From positions 44,548 through 108,547 of the forward strand of contig CABUJR010000009.1 of assembly GCA_902492015.1 (NCBI GenBank): a DNA stretch of 64,000 bases, written 5' to 3'. Within the stretch, counting starts at the first letter, position 1, and each line of letters starts with the position of its first letter. The notes under the pieces were generated by a model, which was not told the DNA's origin, did not search any database, and worked only from the letters and a program-made list of their open reading frames with translations. Below are positions 1 to 9,308 of this stretch, one piece after another. This DNA comes from an uncultured Eubacteriales bacterium. Its GTDB lineage: Bacteria > Bacillota > Clostridia > TANB77 > CAG-508. The translations under genes were made by a program, and so were the position numbers.

Positions 1-340
1 TAAAACTACTCACATCAGAAAAAGCATCCATTATTTTAAGCCATGATGCCATTATAAAATGATGTAAAGGTGGATGATAGAATTGTCCAATAATTTTATT
101 TGGAAGTTCTTTATAAGTATATAAGTGTAATATATAGTTTATATGCCTCCCTTTATTGGGCTCTTCTGAGAAATTATGATATAAATTATCATAATCTTCT
201 TCAGAATTTAAACTTTCAATCCCCATATCTGACTGATATGTTGATATATCTGTTTTATAAATAAAATTAATTCTAATTAATACTGCAAAAATAATTATTA
301 AAATTAAAATAAATTTATATTTATCAATTACTTTTTTCAT
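1..340 (-). CDS. Membrane glycosyltransferase, N-terminal part (gene runs off the window)
   Basis: The minus strand is open from an ATG at 340 to the window edge, giving the first 113 residues. It starts MKKVIDKYKF, has one hydrophobic segment at about residues 10-26, and then an extracytoplasmic-looking stretch with the motif QFYHPPLHHFIMASW. A short N-terminal anchor followed by a loop ending in HPP(L/A)HH is typical of the multi-membrane PMT/ArnT (GT-C, GT39/GT83-like) enzymes that use polyprenyl-phosphate sugars. A GGAG ribosome binding site lies 6-7 bases upstream of the ATG. Only 29 bases separate it from the Ham1-like gene, so the two are probably co-transcribed. Substrate cannot be told, and the catalytic core lies outside the window. 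Confidence 0.62.
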   Translation of the reverse strand, partial: MKKVIDKYKFILILIIIFAVLIRINFIYKTDISTYQSDMGIESLNSEEDYDNLYHNFSEEPNKGRHINYILHLYTYKELPNKIIGQFYHPPLHHFIMASWLKIMDAFSDVSSF

Positions 341-369
341 AATATCTCCAAAACATTCATAAATTTTAT

Positions 370-972
370 CTATATATTTTGAATTATAAAATCTATAACA
401 TCGTCATCATTATTATCATCTTTATCCTTTTTTTCTCTCTCATCTAACTCAACTAAATACTTATTATATTTTGGCATAATAGTTATGGAATCTAAAGGAT
501 AACCTGGATTTCTTTTTTCACAAGGCTTATCTACAAAATAGAAATTGCCTTTGCTCCAAGAATATTCTTTCTTTTTAATACCATCATATATTACCATACC
601 ATATACCCATTTTGCTGTTAATTTTTCACCATATTCTTTTACTAATCCAGTATAATATTCAATCATTTCATCATCTGTTAATCTTTTACCATTTACTCTT
701 CTTACATGTGTTCCTGGTTGTTTTTCTTTTGGAAGTTCTTCTATAAATAAATTATTATCCATTCCTATTGTTACTATATTTGTTGCATCAAAATAACCTT
801 TTGCTTTTATATATGCATTTTCTAAAGCATTTTTTCCATTTTCTTCTATATCAACATCTACATCAATATCTTTTAATGTTAATAAATCAATATTTTTCAT
901 TTTTAATCTGTCAGCATATTTTTTTACTTTTGCTGGATTTGATGTTGCAAATAGTACTGTTTTTCTTTCCAT
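370..972 (-). CDS. Divergent Ham1/RdgB-like (non-canonical purine NTP pyrophosphatase family) protein
   Basis: This 200-residue protein opens with FATSNPAKVKKY, the Ham1/ITPase N-terminal nucleotide-binding signature (T/S-x-N-x-x-K). The usual acidic SDDSG motif is replaced by GMDNN, and the following loop is PGTHVRR rather than PGvyS/TaR. The last 25 residues are a very acidic and basic tail (KKDKDDNNDDD) absent from standard RdgB. It is one of three Ham1-type genes here; the canonical copy is at 7329. Given the altered motif, the substrate may differ from ITP/XTP or the activity may be changed. A GGAG site precedes the ATG by about 8 bases. Family placement is fairly secure; function is inferred. 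Confidence 0.6.
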   Translation of the reverse strand: MERKTVLFATSNPAKVKKYADRLKMKNIDLLTLKDIDVDVDIEENGKNALENAYIKAKGYFDATNIVTIGMDNNLFIEELPKEKQPGTHVRRVNGKRLTDDEMIEYYTGLVKEYGEKLTAKWVYGMVIYDGIKKKEYSWSKGNFYFVDKPCEKRNPGYPLDSITIMPKYNKYLVELDEREKKDKDDNNDDDVIDFIIQNI

Positions 973-1000
973 AATTTTTCTCCTTCTATTTTTTAATTTA

Positions 1001-2632
1001 TTAATATATTTTCTTAAATAATTCTGCCTTTTTCTTATCTATATATTTACTTATTATAAAATTAATCAAAATAACTAAGATTAAGATTGCAACTAAAAAT
1101 GCTATTGGAGTTACAATTAATTTAGAGATTATAAAAATTACTCCTGAAACTAAAAAAGTATAAAAAAGTTCATACATTATATTAGTATTTTGTTTCATCA
1201 TTGTATATTCACTACTCCAATTCATTTGAGGATTTTTTAAATCTATTAATAACTTACATTTTTCTCCAATAATATTCAAAACGCTTAAAGTTATAAATAT
1301 TATACAACTTAAGAAAAAATTATTATTAAAGATAAAAAATAATATGCTTATTAACAAACTTGCTAAAGTATTAATTAATGTTCCTAATCTTATTTTTATT
1401 TTAAATTGCTTATATAAATCTATAGGCAAAAATTTAATTACTATTGCATTATTACTATCTCTTGATATAGCAATTATAGAACTAAAATTTAACATATAAA
1501 AAACTTGTCCAACAATTAAAAATATTGATATTCCTAAAGAAGAATCAACGATATTTTCAAAAGATTCAATTAAATCTAATCCAACTAATTTTGCAAATTG
1601 AATTAAAAATAAAACTATAGCCAAAATGCATATTGGATAAATAAGTGGCATAATAATGCATTGTATACAAAAAATTGGCGTTCTTATTAAAGTTTTCCAT
1701 TCTTTTAATGTGTAAGATTTATCAATTTTTTTGTCTTGAAAATCTTTTAAACTTAATTCTCTAGACTTGTATTTTTGATTTTTATCACTATTTATTGTTG
1801 CACCTATTGCACCTTTTAAATATATTTTAGATATTATAAAAACTATTATAAAATAGCAAATTATGCTTTCCAAATAATATATTATTAAATTTTTTAAACC
1901 TTCGAAATTTGCATAATTTAGCATAGTATTCATAATTGGTTTTATCAATATAAAATAATCAGCAATGCTTTCAGCTAGTCCATTTGTTCTTAATATCATG
2001 TTTTGAAAGCTAGTTATTGTTATTTTTTGATCATTACTAAGCCCCATAATTACAAATCCTATTAAAAACATTGCAATAATTATTGTTATATAAAGAACTT
2101 TACTCTTGTTTTTAATAAAATTAGTAAACCTCATGATAATTGCAATCAGCAGTGAAGTAATAAGTATTGGAATTACTGGAATTATTAAAAGCACCAAAAT
2201 CATATATAAATAAAAAAGAAAATTTGCTTTTGTTAATATTCCATACACTATCATAGGTATTCCAAGCATTATTATTTCCATTTGATATTCAGAAATTATC
2301 ATATTAAAAAATTTAGCATGTAAAATATCTTTTGGATATATTGGCATTCTTAGTAATAATTTCAAATCTTTTGAAAAATATAATAAATTTAAACTTTCAA
2401 AAATACTTTTAGTAAATAATATCAAAAAATTCATTAATAATAAAATATTTACAAAAGCATAAGCCTGATTAATTTTAATTAACTGCTTTGTTACAGTATA
2501 ACTAAATAAAATCATCATTGCACTTAAAAACAAAAACACTATTCCAAAGGCTATCCCACCTAAAACTAAACTTCTTTTTGATGTATCTGATCTTTTAGAA
2601 TTTTTAAAAATTACTCCAGTTAAACTTTTCAT
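1001..2632 (-). CDS. ABC transporter permease (ABC-2/EcsB-YthQ-like)
   Basis: The product is a 543-residue integral membrane protein with about a dozen hydrophobic segments spread from residue 25 to 530 and short basic loops between them. No signal peptide or enzymatic motif is visible. It begins 6 bases after the ABC ATPase gene at 2639, and its ribosome binding site (GAGGAG) is formed by the last codons of that ATPase, which points to translational coupling and a two-gene exporter. The size and two-half layout resemble YthQ/EcsB-type permeases of Firmicutes, whose substrates are mostly unknown. Assignment as the membrane partner is secure; the substrate is not inferable from sequence. Confidence 0.72.
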   Translation of the reverse strand: MKSLTGVIFKNSKRSDTSKRSLVLGGIAFGIVFLFLSAMMILFSYTVTKQLIKINQAYAFVNILLLMNFLILFTKSIFESLNLLYFSKDLKLLLRMPIYPKDILHAKFFNMIISEYQMEIIMLGIPMIVYGILTKANFLFYLYMILVLLIIPVIPILITSLLIAIIMRFTNFIKNKSKVLYITIIIAMFLIGFVIMGLSNDQKITITSFQNMILRTNGLAESIADYFILIKPIMNTMLNYANFEGLKNLIIYYLESIICYFIIVFIISKIYLKGAIGATINSDKNQKYKSRELSLKDFQDKKIDKSYTLKEWKTLIRTPIFCIQCIIMPLIYPICILAIVLFLIQFAKLVGLDLIESFENIVDSSLGISIFLIVGQVFYMLNFSSIIAISRDSNNAIVIKFLPIDLYKQFKIKIRLGTLINTLASLLISILFFIFNNNFFLSCIIFITLSVLNIIGEKCKLLIDLKNPQMNWSSEYTMMKQNTNIMYELFYTFLVSGVIFIISKLIVTPIAFLVAILILVILINFIISKYIDKKKAELFKKIY

Positions 2633-2638
2633 ATAAAA

Positions 2639-3361
2639 CTACTCCTCTATAATTTTCAAAAATGACTCTTCTAAGGAATCTGGTGTTTTATATTTTTCTT
2701 TTAGTTCTTCAGTTGTACCAACAAATATAATTTTTCCTTTATCTATTACGGCAATTTTATCACATAATTTTTCTGCTACTTCTAAAACATGTGTTGAGAA
2801 AAATACTGTATTTCCTTTCCTACTATGTTCTTTCATTAAACTTTTCAAAGTATATGAAGCTTTAGGGTCTAAACCAGTCATTGGCTCATCTAAAATCCAA
2901 TTTTTAGGATTATATAAAAGTACACTTATTATAAGTAATTTTTGTTTCATTCCATGTGAGTAACTCTGGATTCTATCTCTAAGTTGATTATAAATTCCAA
3001 ATTCTCTTGCAAGTCTTTGTACTTTATCTAACCTTTCTACAGGAGGTACTTTATAAACATCACCAATAAAATTTAAATATTCAAGTCCTGTTAATTTTTC
3101 AAAAGCGTCTGGTGTATCTGGTACAAACCCAAATAGCTTTTTGGCTTCTATTGGATTTTCTTTTATGCTTTTTCCATCAATAAGTATATCTCCCTCATCA
3201 ATGTCTAAAACTCCTGTAATCATTTCTATTGTTGTAGTTTTTCCAGCACCATTCGGACCAATAAACCCAAATACAATTCCATCATCTATTTTTAAATTCA
3301 TTTTATCAATAACTTTTTCATTTTTCACATAAGATTGACTTACATTTTTAATCTCTATCAT
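2639..3361 (-). CDS. ABC transporter ATP-binding protein (EcsA/YthP-like)
   Basis: A 240-residue ABC ATPase. Walker A is GPNGAGKT at about residues 35-42, the signature is YSHGMKQK near 134, Walker B is NWILDEP near 155, and the switch histidine is in STHV near 190. The phrase MTGLDPKAS after Walker B is typical of the DrrA/EcsA/CcmA branch, which partners ABC-2 permeases in export or membrane remodelling. It is the upstream gene of the pair with the permease at 1001. A TAGGAGAAACAA leader gives a good ribosome binding site. ATPase function is certain; the transported compound is unknown. Confidence 0.9.
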   Translation of the reverse strand: MIEIKNVSQSYVKNEKVIDKMNLKIDDGIVFGFIGPNGAGKTTTIEMITGVLDIDEGDILIDGKSIKENPIEAKKLFGFVPDTPDAFEKLTGLEYLNFIGDVYKVPPVERLDKVQRLAREFGIYNQLRDRIQSYSHGMKQKLLIISVLLYNPKNWILDEPMTGLDPKASYTLKSLMKEHSRKGNTVFFSTHVLEVAEKLCDKIAVIDKGKIIFVGTTEELKEKYKTPDSLEESFLKIIEE

Positions 3362-3370
3362 TTGTTTCTC

Positions 3371-4774
3371 CTAATTTATAACTGTTATATTTAAAACTTT
3401 ATTAAAATTCATATTAATCATCTCAATACTGATATTCTCATAACTAAAACTTCTCTTTTTTAGATTCTTCATATTATTAATACATTTAAAAAAATTATTA
3501 TTTTTAATCTGAAGAGCAAATTCTTTTTCATGTCTATTAGGAACAAATATTATAGTATATTCTTTTAATCCCGCTTCTCCTTCAAATTCTCTAATAAGTT
3601 TAAATAATTCATCATAGATTTTAATTGTTAATTCCAAATCCGCTATTGTTCTCATTAATGGAGCTGTATATCTCATTAGTTTAATATTATACATATCGTC
3701 AATAAATCTATCTTTATCTATATTAAGTTTATTTAATATATCATCTATTTTTATTTGTAAATTTTCATAACTAATGCATCCTGATGTATCACATATTCTT
3801 TCAATAACAACTTTTCTTCTATCTCTACAATGTTCTTTATTTTCTGTTATTTCTTTAAAAAACATGTAACATTCTTTTGTTCTTTTATATTTTCCAACAT
3901 CCATTAATATTTCATCAACTGCTATAATATCCCCATATCCCATTAGAAATAAAATTTCAGGGACTTGATACTTAACACTGTCAATATTAGGAATATTTTG
4001 TATCAAATTTTTGTATGAATTTTCAACAAATTCATCACTTCCCTCAGTTGATAAGGTTGATATTAAAGTATGATAAGAAACTAAAATCTCCATTACTTTT
4101 ATAAAATCTTCTAATTCAATATTTATTTTAAGCTCTTTTAATTTTTCCTTAGTTAAACCTATTTCTGATAAAACTTGAAAAACATATTTTGCACCTAGTA
4201 TATCATGATTTGAAATACTTTCTATTACTCCTATGTCATGAATTAGACAAAATATTTTTAATATAAATTTTGATTCTTTAGTTAATTTTTTATATATTTT
4301 ATTTAACTCTTCAATTTGATTTTTATTTTCCTTGTTTTTATTAAAATTAATTAATTCTTTATTTAATGGAATATTATAATTTGAAATTTGATAAGCATAT
4401 ATAGTGTGAGCCATCCACCCATTCATTTTATAAGTATTTGTCCCACCTCGTATTATTTTATTTTCCTCTTTTAAAATTTCACTTAATTTATCTATATAAT
4501 TTTCATTTTTATCATATTTACTATATAGTATCCATAATAATTTTGCAGAATTTTGATCTAATAATAAATTAATAAAATTCTGTTTTAAAACTTCAAAATC
4601 AATATTTATATTATTTAAAAATAAATTAAAATTTTTTCGTTCTTTTTCTCTAAATATATCTTGATTTTCTTTGTTTTCGATATTTTTTAATTTTAATGCA
4701 ATATTTTTATAATATTTATCATAATTAAATTCAAGTTCTTTTTTAGTTATATTTTTTATACCATAAATATCCAT
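3371..4774 (-). CDS. HD-domain protein, putative phosphohydrolase
   Basis: A 467-residue soluble protein with one clear HD signature in the middle: CLIHDIGVIESISNHDI at about residues 176-192, where H and D of LIHD are the metal ligands. The N-terminal third is Lys/Asn-rich and probably helical. The C-terminal part contains a beta-rich YTIIFVPNRH segment. There is no GAF, CBS or RelA domain that I can recognise, so the substrate (nucleotide, ppGpp-like or other) is unknown. The gene ends 10 bases before the ABC ATPase and begins 10 bases after peptidase E, suggesting one long transcript. Its ribosome binding site (AGAGTGG) is weak. Confidence 0.6.
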   Translation of the reverse strand: MDIYGIKNITKKELEFNYDKYYKNIALKLKNIENKENQDIFREKERKNFNLFLNNINIDFEVLKQNFINLLLDQNSAKLLWILYSKYDKNENYIDKLSEILKEENKIIRGGTNTYKMNGWMAHTIYAYQISNYNIPLNKELINFNKNKENKNQIEELNKIYKKLTKESKFILKIFCLIHDIGVIESISNHDILGAKYVFQVLSEIGLTKEKLKELKINIELEDFIKVMEILVSYHTLISTLSTEGSDEFVENSYKNLIQNIPNIDSVKYQVPEILFLMGYGDIIAVDEILMDVGKYKRTKECYMFFKEITENKEHCRDRRKVVIERICDTSGCISYENLQIKIDDILNKLNIDKDRFIDDMYNIKLMRYTAPLMRTIADLELTIKIYDELFKLIREFEGEAGLKEYTIIFVPNRHEKEFALQIKNNNFFKCINNMKNLKKRSFSYENISIEMINMNFNKVLNITVIN

Positions 4775-4783
4775 TTTACCACT

Positions 4784-5497
4784 CTATATTTCATACATTA
4801 TATTTTCTTTAATTTCTTTTTCTAAAAATTTATTATCCTTAAATTCTATCTTATATGCTTTAGCAGTATCAATGCTTTTTATAACTTTGAATTTATTATT
4901 AATAATCTCTAATGCTGTTCCATTATCTAAAGCTATTCCTGGTAATTTTTTATTTTTAATTGCCTCATAGAATTGTTTTCTTTTTTCTTCATTTTTCTCA
5001 TTATAATGTACACAATTTATTGCAGGAATTATTCCCATTCCTTCTATTAGTTCATAATTATACCTATACCAACAATATGAACCCGCACTAAAACCAGACA
5101 TAATAATTCCATTTTCATAAGCTTCTTTTAACACATAATCTAAATTAGTTCTTTTCCATTCAGAAAGCATAAATCTAGTATTTCCACCACCTATATATAC
5201 GATATCTGTGGTTAAAACCTTCTCTTTCATTTCTTCAAAATTTTCTTTTCCTATTATTTCTAATTTATCAACAATACAACCTAAATTTTCATAAATATTT
5301 TTTATTGCTTCATAATAAAAATGATTTTCTTTTGAGGCTGTTCCTATAAATAATAATTTGGGATTACTTTTATTAGACAATTTTACTATTTCTTTATCAA
5401 TGTTTCCAGTTTGATAAATTTCTTGATTAGAATCTTTTGTATCAAAGTTATAACCTTTAATTAATCCGCCTCCTATGGTAATTAGCTTTTTATCCAT
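4784..5497 (-). CDS. Peptidase E-like serine peptidase (family S51)
   Basis: A 237-residue protein with the S51 fold landmarks: IYIGGGNTRFML at mid-protein, then the nucleophile elbow GFSAGSYCW containing the catalytic serine, and later PGIALDNGTAL. Members of this family are dipeptidase E (alpha-aspartyl dipeptidase) and cyanophycinase-like hydrolases that act in the cytoplasm. An AGGAGAG ribosome binding site lies 8 bases upstream of the ATG at 5497, so I prefer that start to the TTG one codon earlier. It sits between the UDG-like gene and the HD gene with 10-12 base gaps. Exact peptide specificity cannot be read from the sequence. Confidence 0.82.
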   Translation of the reverse strand: MDKKLITIGGGLIKGYNFDTKDSNQEIYQTGNIDKEIVKLSNKSNPKLLFIGTASKENHFYYEAIKNIYENLGCIVDKLEIIGKENFEEMKEKVLTTDIVYIGGGNTRFMLSEWKRTNLDYVLKEAYENGIIMSGFSAGSYCWYRYNYELIEGMGIIPAINCVHYNEKNEEKRKQFYEAIKNKKLPGIALDNGTALEIINNKFKVIKSIDTAKAYKIEFKDNKFLEKEIKENIMYEI

Positions 5498-5509
5498 CAA
5501 ACATCTCTC

Positions 5510-6160
5510 CTATAATTCTTTCTGCATAATCCATTTAATATCTTCTATAGATTTATCTATATTAAACCTACCATTTCCTATTGGATAAAATACAGAATAA
5601 AATTTGTATTCTCTAGAATTAATTTTTCTTTTAAAAAGTTTTTTTCTACATGTAGATACAGAAATCTTTTCATTTAAAACTATCGAACTCACTTGATTTC
5701 CAAACAAAATTACGACTTTAGGATTTACTAACTCTATTTCTCTTTCTAATAATTCTAAATATTCTTTATAAACGCTGTCTGGTAGTGGTCTTGCATCCAC
5801 TTGTGTACATTTTCCTAAATTAGTAATAAAATATTTGTTTTCTTCTACGTTTTTATAAACTTCATCTGCAAATTCTTCAGTCCATTCTATAGGTTTCATA
5901 CTTTTAATTTTTTTATAAATATTTTCATCAACCAAATTTAAACTATAAAATAAGTCCCAGATATTTTTAGTTCCAATCCAAGGGGATTTTCTTCCTAACC
6001 AATTTTTATTAGAAGCTATATTTCTGCCAGTTGGATTCATAAAAACAAAACAAATATCTGGATTTGATGTGCAACCACCATTATATATTGAATCTAATTC
6101 TTTTGCGCCATATTTTTCTTGAAGTTTATCATATTCTGTTTTTAAATCTTCTAATTTCAT
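5510..6160 (-). CDS. Uracil-DNA glycosylase superfamily protein
   Basis: A 216-residue protein with an early FVFMNPTGRN motif at about residues 38-47, corresponding to the water-activating/phosphate loop (GxDPG-like) of the UDG superfamily. A VVILFGNQVSS strand-turn comes at mid-protein, and a C-terminal FYPIGNGRFN occurs where canonical enzymes have HPSP. The histidine of that last motif is absent, so the protein belongs to a divergent branch and catalytic activity on uracil is not assured. It would act in base-excision repair or mobile-element-linked DNA handling. It lies directly downstream of dxr (12-base gap) in the same orientation. Confidence 0.66.
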   Translation of the reverse strand: MKLEDLKTEYDKLQEKYGAKELDSIYNGGCTSNPDICFVFMNPTGRNIASNKNWLGRKSPWIGTKNIWDLFYSLNLVDENIYKKIKSMKPIEWTEEFADEVYKNVEENKYFITNLGKCTQVDARPLPDSVYKEYLELLEREIELVNPKVVILFGNQVSSIVLNEKISVSTCRKKLFKRKINSREYKFYSVFYPIGNGRFNIDKSIEDIKWIMQKEL

Positions 6161-6172
6161 AAATTCACCAAA

Positions 6173-7315
6173 TTATTTTTCACTTATTAATTCTCTAGTC
6201 TTTTCTTTTATTTCTTTATCATATTCTAAAATATCTTCTACTGTTTTTAATTCTCTTTTTTCATACATATTCATAACTTTTTCTAGCATATTTGGAATAT
6301 CAGTATATTTTATTTTTTTATTTAAAAAGCTATCTACTAATACTTCATTTGCTGCATTTAAAACTACTTGAAAACTATGACCTTTTTCTATTGCCTCATA
6401 AGCAAGTTTTAAACACTTAAATTTCTTAAGATCAGGTTTTTCAAATTTTAAATCAACTATCTCAAATAAATCTAATTTTTCAATATTATTTTTTAATCTA
6501 TTTGGAAAATTTAAAGCATAAGCTATTGGTATTTGCATAGATTTTGGACCAATATTTGCCATAATTGTTCCATCTTTAAATTGAACCATTGAATGAACTA
6601 AACTTTTTCTGTGTACTACTACCTCTATTTGACTAGGTTCTACATTAAATAACCATTTAGCCTCAATTATTTCAAACCCCTTATTCATCATAGTAGAAGA
6701 GTCTATTGTTACTTTAGGTCCCATGCTCCAAGTTGGATGATTTAAAGCTTCTTCAACAGTTATTTTATCTGAAATTTCTTTATCAAAAAATGGTCCTCCT
6801 GATGCTGTTAATAATATTTTATCAATTTTATTGGTTTCTTCACCATTTAGACATTGCATTATCGCACTATGTTCACTGTCTACAGTAAGTAATTTACTGT
6901 TGTTTTCTTTTGCTGTTTTCATTATAAGTTCTCCACCTGCAACTAGCACTTCTTTATTAGCAAGAGCAACTGTTTTTCCATTTTTAATCATATTATAAGT
7001 TGGCTTAAGTCCTGCAATACCAACAAGAGCAGAAATTGAAATATCAAAATCTGTTAAATTTGATATTTCTTCCATTCCATCATCACCATAATATATATTT
7101 ATGCTTTTAAAATTATCTTTTAAAATTTCAGCATTTTCTTTTGATATTATATAAACATTTTTAGGCTTAAACTCATTAATTTGTTCTATAAGTTTTTTTA
7201 TATTTCTACCTGCAACTAAAGTTACTACCTCAAACAAATCTGGATTTTCTCTAATAACTTGTAGTGTGCTTTCTCCTATTGAGCCTGTTGAACCAAATAT
7301 TGCAACTTTTTTCAT
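6173..7315 (-). CDS. dxr: 1-deoxy-D-xylulose 5-phosphate reductoisomerase
   Basis: A 380-residue enzyme catalysing the second step of the MEP isoprenoid pathway: NADPH-dependent rearrangement and reduction of DXP to MEP. The N-terminus has the NADPH-binding GSTGSIGESTL, followed by ALANKEVLVAGG, and the metal/substrate motif TVDSEHSAI with the conserved D and E residues. TASGGPF and the flexible-loop THPTWSMGPKVTIDSSTMMNKG-type region are intact. Length is normal. An AAGGAG site lies 6 bases before the ATG. It is separated by 8 kb from ispDEF on the same strand, and lies 14 bases downstream of rdgB, so it is presumably expressed with the house-keeping enzymes around it. Confidence 0.97.
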   Translation of the reverse strand: MKKVAIFGSTGSIGESTLQVIRENPDLFEVVTLVAGRNIKKLIEQINEFKPKNVYIISKENAEILKDNFKSINIYYGDDGMEEISNLTDFDISISALVGIAGLKPTYNMIKNGKTVALANKEVLVAGGELIMKTAKENNSKLLTVDSEHSAIMQCLNGEETNKIDKILLTASGGPFFDKEISDKITVEEALNHPTWSMGPKVTIDSSTMMNKGFEIIEAKWLFNVEPSQIEVVVHRKSLVHSMVQFKDGTIMANIGPKSMQIPIAYALNFPNRLKNNIEKLDLFEIVDLKFEKPDLKKFKCLKLAYEAIEKGHSFQVVLNAANEVLVDSFLNKKIKYTDIPNMLEKVMNMYEKRELKTVEDILEYDKEIKEKTRELISEK

Positions 7316-7328
7316 TTTTTCTCCTTTT

Positions 7329-7907
7329 CTATATATCTTTTATTTTATTTTTTATCATCTCTAATGCTTTTCTTCTTGCACTTATTTCATTTTTTTCTTC
7401 ACTAGTAATTTCGGCTAAAGTTTTGCCATTTTCTAATTCAAATATTTCATCAAATCCAAATCCATTATTTCCTCTTACACTTTCTGAAATATAACCATTT
7501 ATTGTAGCAACAGCTGAATAAACCTTATTACCGTCTGCAAAAGCTATTGCTGTTGTAAATTTAGCCTTTCTATTTTCTTTTTCTATACCATTTAATTTTT
7601 TTATAATTTCAATATTTCTATCTCTATCTGTTCCACAATGCCATCTTTTAGTAAATACTCCAGGAAAACCATCTAAACATTCTATTTCTATACCAGAGTC
7701 ATCTGAAAGACATGGTTTTCCTCCTAATTTTTTAGAAATCTCTACTGCTTTTTTTATAGCATTACCTTCAAAAGTTTCTTTATCTTCATCAACTTCGATA
7801 TTTACTCCTATTTCTTTTATAGAAATTATTTTAAAATCATTTAATATGTTTTGTGCTTCCTCTATTTTTCCTTTATTTCCTGAAGCTATAATTATTTCAT
7901 TCTCCAT
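7329..7907 (-). CDS. rdgB: Non-canonical purine NTP pyrophosphatase (dITP/XTP, RdgB/Ham1)
   Basis: A 192-residue protein with every RdgB landmark: IASGNKGKI at the N-terminus, the acidic SDDSGIEIECLDGFPGV core containing the magnesium ligands and substrate loop, and FGFDEIFE near residue 145. The enzyme hydrolyses ITP, dITP and XTP to monophosphates and pyrophosphate, keeping deaminated purines out of nucleic acids. It is the canonical member among three Ham1-type genes in this window. It lies just upstream of dxr in the same transcript. The ribosome binding site (AAAGGAAAA) is adequate. No anomalies in length or motifs. Confidence 0.95.
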   Translation of the reverse strand: MENEIIIASGNKGKIEEAQNILNDFKIISIKEIGVNIEVDEDKETFEGNAIKKAVEISKKLGGKPCLSDDSGIEIECLDGFPGVFTKRWHCGTDRDRNIEIIKKLNGIEKENRKAKFTTAIAFADGNKVYSAVATINGYISESVRGNNGFGFDEIFELENGKTLAEITSEEKNEISARRKALEMIKNKIKDI

Positions 7908-7944
7908 TTTATTTTCCTTTCCAAATTTTGTGACACATATAAAA

Positions 7945-8466
7945 CTAATGTACTAAAATTCTTTCTCCTGTTTTTATTTCAGATTTTATATCATTTTTAT
8001 AAATACTAAATATTCCAACACATATTAAGATTATATCTCCAAGAACTAAAAACCAACTCTTATAATATGTATAATATATTCCATATGTAATTCCAGTAGT
8101 AATACCAGAAATTCTTACTAGTTTCATACTAGTTTGCCATAAGCAAAATGTTCTTATAATTGATCCTATTGTTGGAAATAGGGAAATCGTTCCATTCCAA
8201 GTATATATACAATTAGAAATTATAATGCTCTCAAAAAAAACTAATAAAAACAAATAAATAGTTTTACTTATTTTTTTATTTTGCATAAATATAATAGTTC
8301 TTATAAAATTCATTATGCTTAAAAAAGCTCCTGTACGTGCATTTATAGTAAAATCATATATTGCTTCAAATAAACAATTCAAAGACTGTACCGCTAATGC
8401 TTTATTTCTTTTTTTTATACATATACTAATTATTAGTGCTAAAAAAGCTAGAATACTTAATATCAT
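7945..8466 (-). CDS. YgjV-family inner membrane protein (copy 1)
   Basis: A protein of about 173 residues with five or six hydrophobic helices and the family hallmark AVQSLNCLFEAIYDFTINARTGAF, here split as AVQSLN then ARTGAFLSIMNFIRT. A second relative is encoded at 9342. The family is membrane-embedded and uncharacterised. I choose the ATG at 8466 because a GGAG sits 6 bases upstream of it; the earlier ATG at 8478 overlaps that site. The gene is separated from copy 2 by the foreign gene at 8610, suggesting an insertion between former neighbours. Function unknown. Confidence 0.68.
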   Translation of the reverse strand: MILSILAFLALIISICIKKRNKALAVQSLNCLFEAIYDFTINARTGAFLSIMNFIRTIIFMQNKKISKTIYLFLLVFFESIIISNCIYTWNGTISLFPTIGSIIRTFCLWQTSMKLVRISGITTGITYGIYYTYYKSWFLVLGDIILICVGIFSIYKNDIKSEIKTGERILVH

Positions 8467-8565
8467 TTCTTTCTCCATATCTTTTGTTTGCGGTATTATT
8501 CTATCATATTATCATAAAAAAATAAATATTTGTTTTTTATTTTACAATACTTTTATTTATTATAA

Positions 8566-8597
8566 AAAGAAAAAGTCCGGTGTCAGAACACCGAACT
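8566..8597 (-). terminator. Rho-independent terminator of the gene at 8610
   Basis: On the minus strand a 10-bp stem (AGTTCGGTGT pairing with ACACCGGACT, one G-U pair) is followed by TTTTTCTTTTT. It lies directly after the stop codon at 8610. Confidence 0.9.
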
Positions 8598-8609
8598 TGA
8601 TGAAGTGCA

Positions 8610-9266
8610 TTAGAAATACTTAGAAATGAACCATACAGTCATCACAGCTACTTCGTGCGTAGTTTTATCTCTGTACGGATGACTATTTCGAAATTGCATG
8701 AATTCCATATTATTCATTATAGAATTTTTAGGATTCTCTCTTCGTTCATATACTGGAAGCTCTGAACTATCTTCTTTGATAATCAAATGCTGCGTAAAAA
8801 ACATTCTGATAATATGGAGAGGATTTTGCATAATGATTTCTAGCTTATAATTCAGATATCTTCTCCCATATCTGCTAACTAGCATCTGATTACATTCTTT
8901 TTCCCTTCCCAATACCAGATATAACGCAATCATAGTATTTTTTAGAATCTCCCGTAAATTCTTTGTTATATGGGTATTGTTCTCATGCATATAAACTTGG
9001 TGGTAACACTCTTCCAAATTGTTACCATAATATTTCATAAATTTTTCCACTTTGGTAGTAAAATCTTTTTCTTCAGAAGAGAGTTCATAAATTATTTCTT
9101 CTTCTGGAATGATTTCCTTCCAAGTATCCCTTACTGCTTGAGCTAAGTGGCTCACTAAAAAGCCTTTTTCATTAGCAAGTTCTACAAGTTGCTCAATCTT
9201 ACTCCGCAGTTCTTCATCGCTTAAAATAGCTTCACTTTTTTGGTATATTGCTGCTACTTTCTTCAT
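8610..9266 (-). CDS. Unknown protein, compositionally foreign single gene
   Basis: A 218-residue soluble protein that I do not recognise. It is rich in charged helices, with an N-terminal SDEELRSKIEQLVELANEKG segment, a central helix pair, and a C-terminal stretch containing RNSHPYRDKTTHEVAV. No P-loop, HTH or membrane segment is visible. Codon choice is visibly richer in G and C than in neighbouring genes, for example many CTG, CGG and GAG-type codons. The gene has its own consensus promoter (9309-9337), a GGAGG site and its own terminator (8566-8597), and it sits between two YgjV paralogues. This cassette layout suggests horizontal acquisition. No function is proposed. Confidence 0.8.
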   Translation of the reverse strand: MKKVAAIYQKSEAILSDEELRSKIEQLVELANEKGFLVSHLAQAVRDTWKEIIPEEEIIYELSSEEKDFTTKVEKFMKYYGNNLEECYHQVYMHENNTHITKNLREILKNTMIALYLVLGREKECNQMLVSRYGRRYLNYKLEIIMQNPLHIIRMFFTQHLIIKEDSSELPVYERRENPKNSIMNNMEFMQFRNSHPYRDKTTHEVAVMTVWFISKYF

Positions 9267-9308
9267 AAAGCATCCTCCATTATTTTACATAATTAGTCAT
9301 CAAATTAT

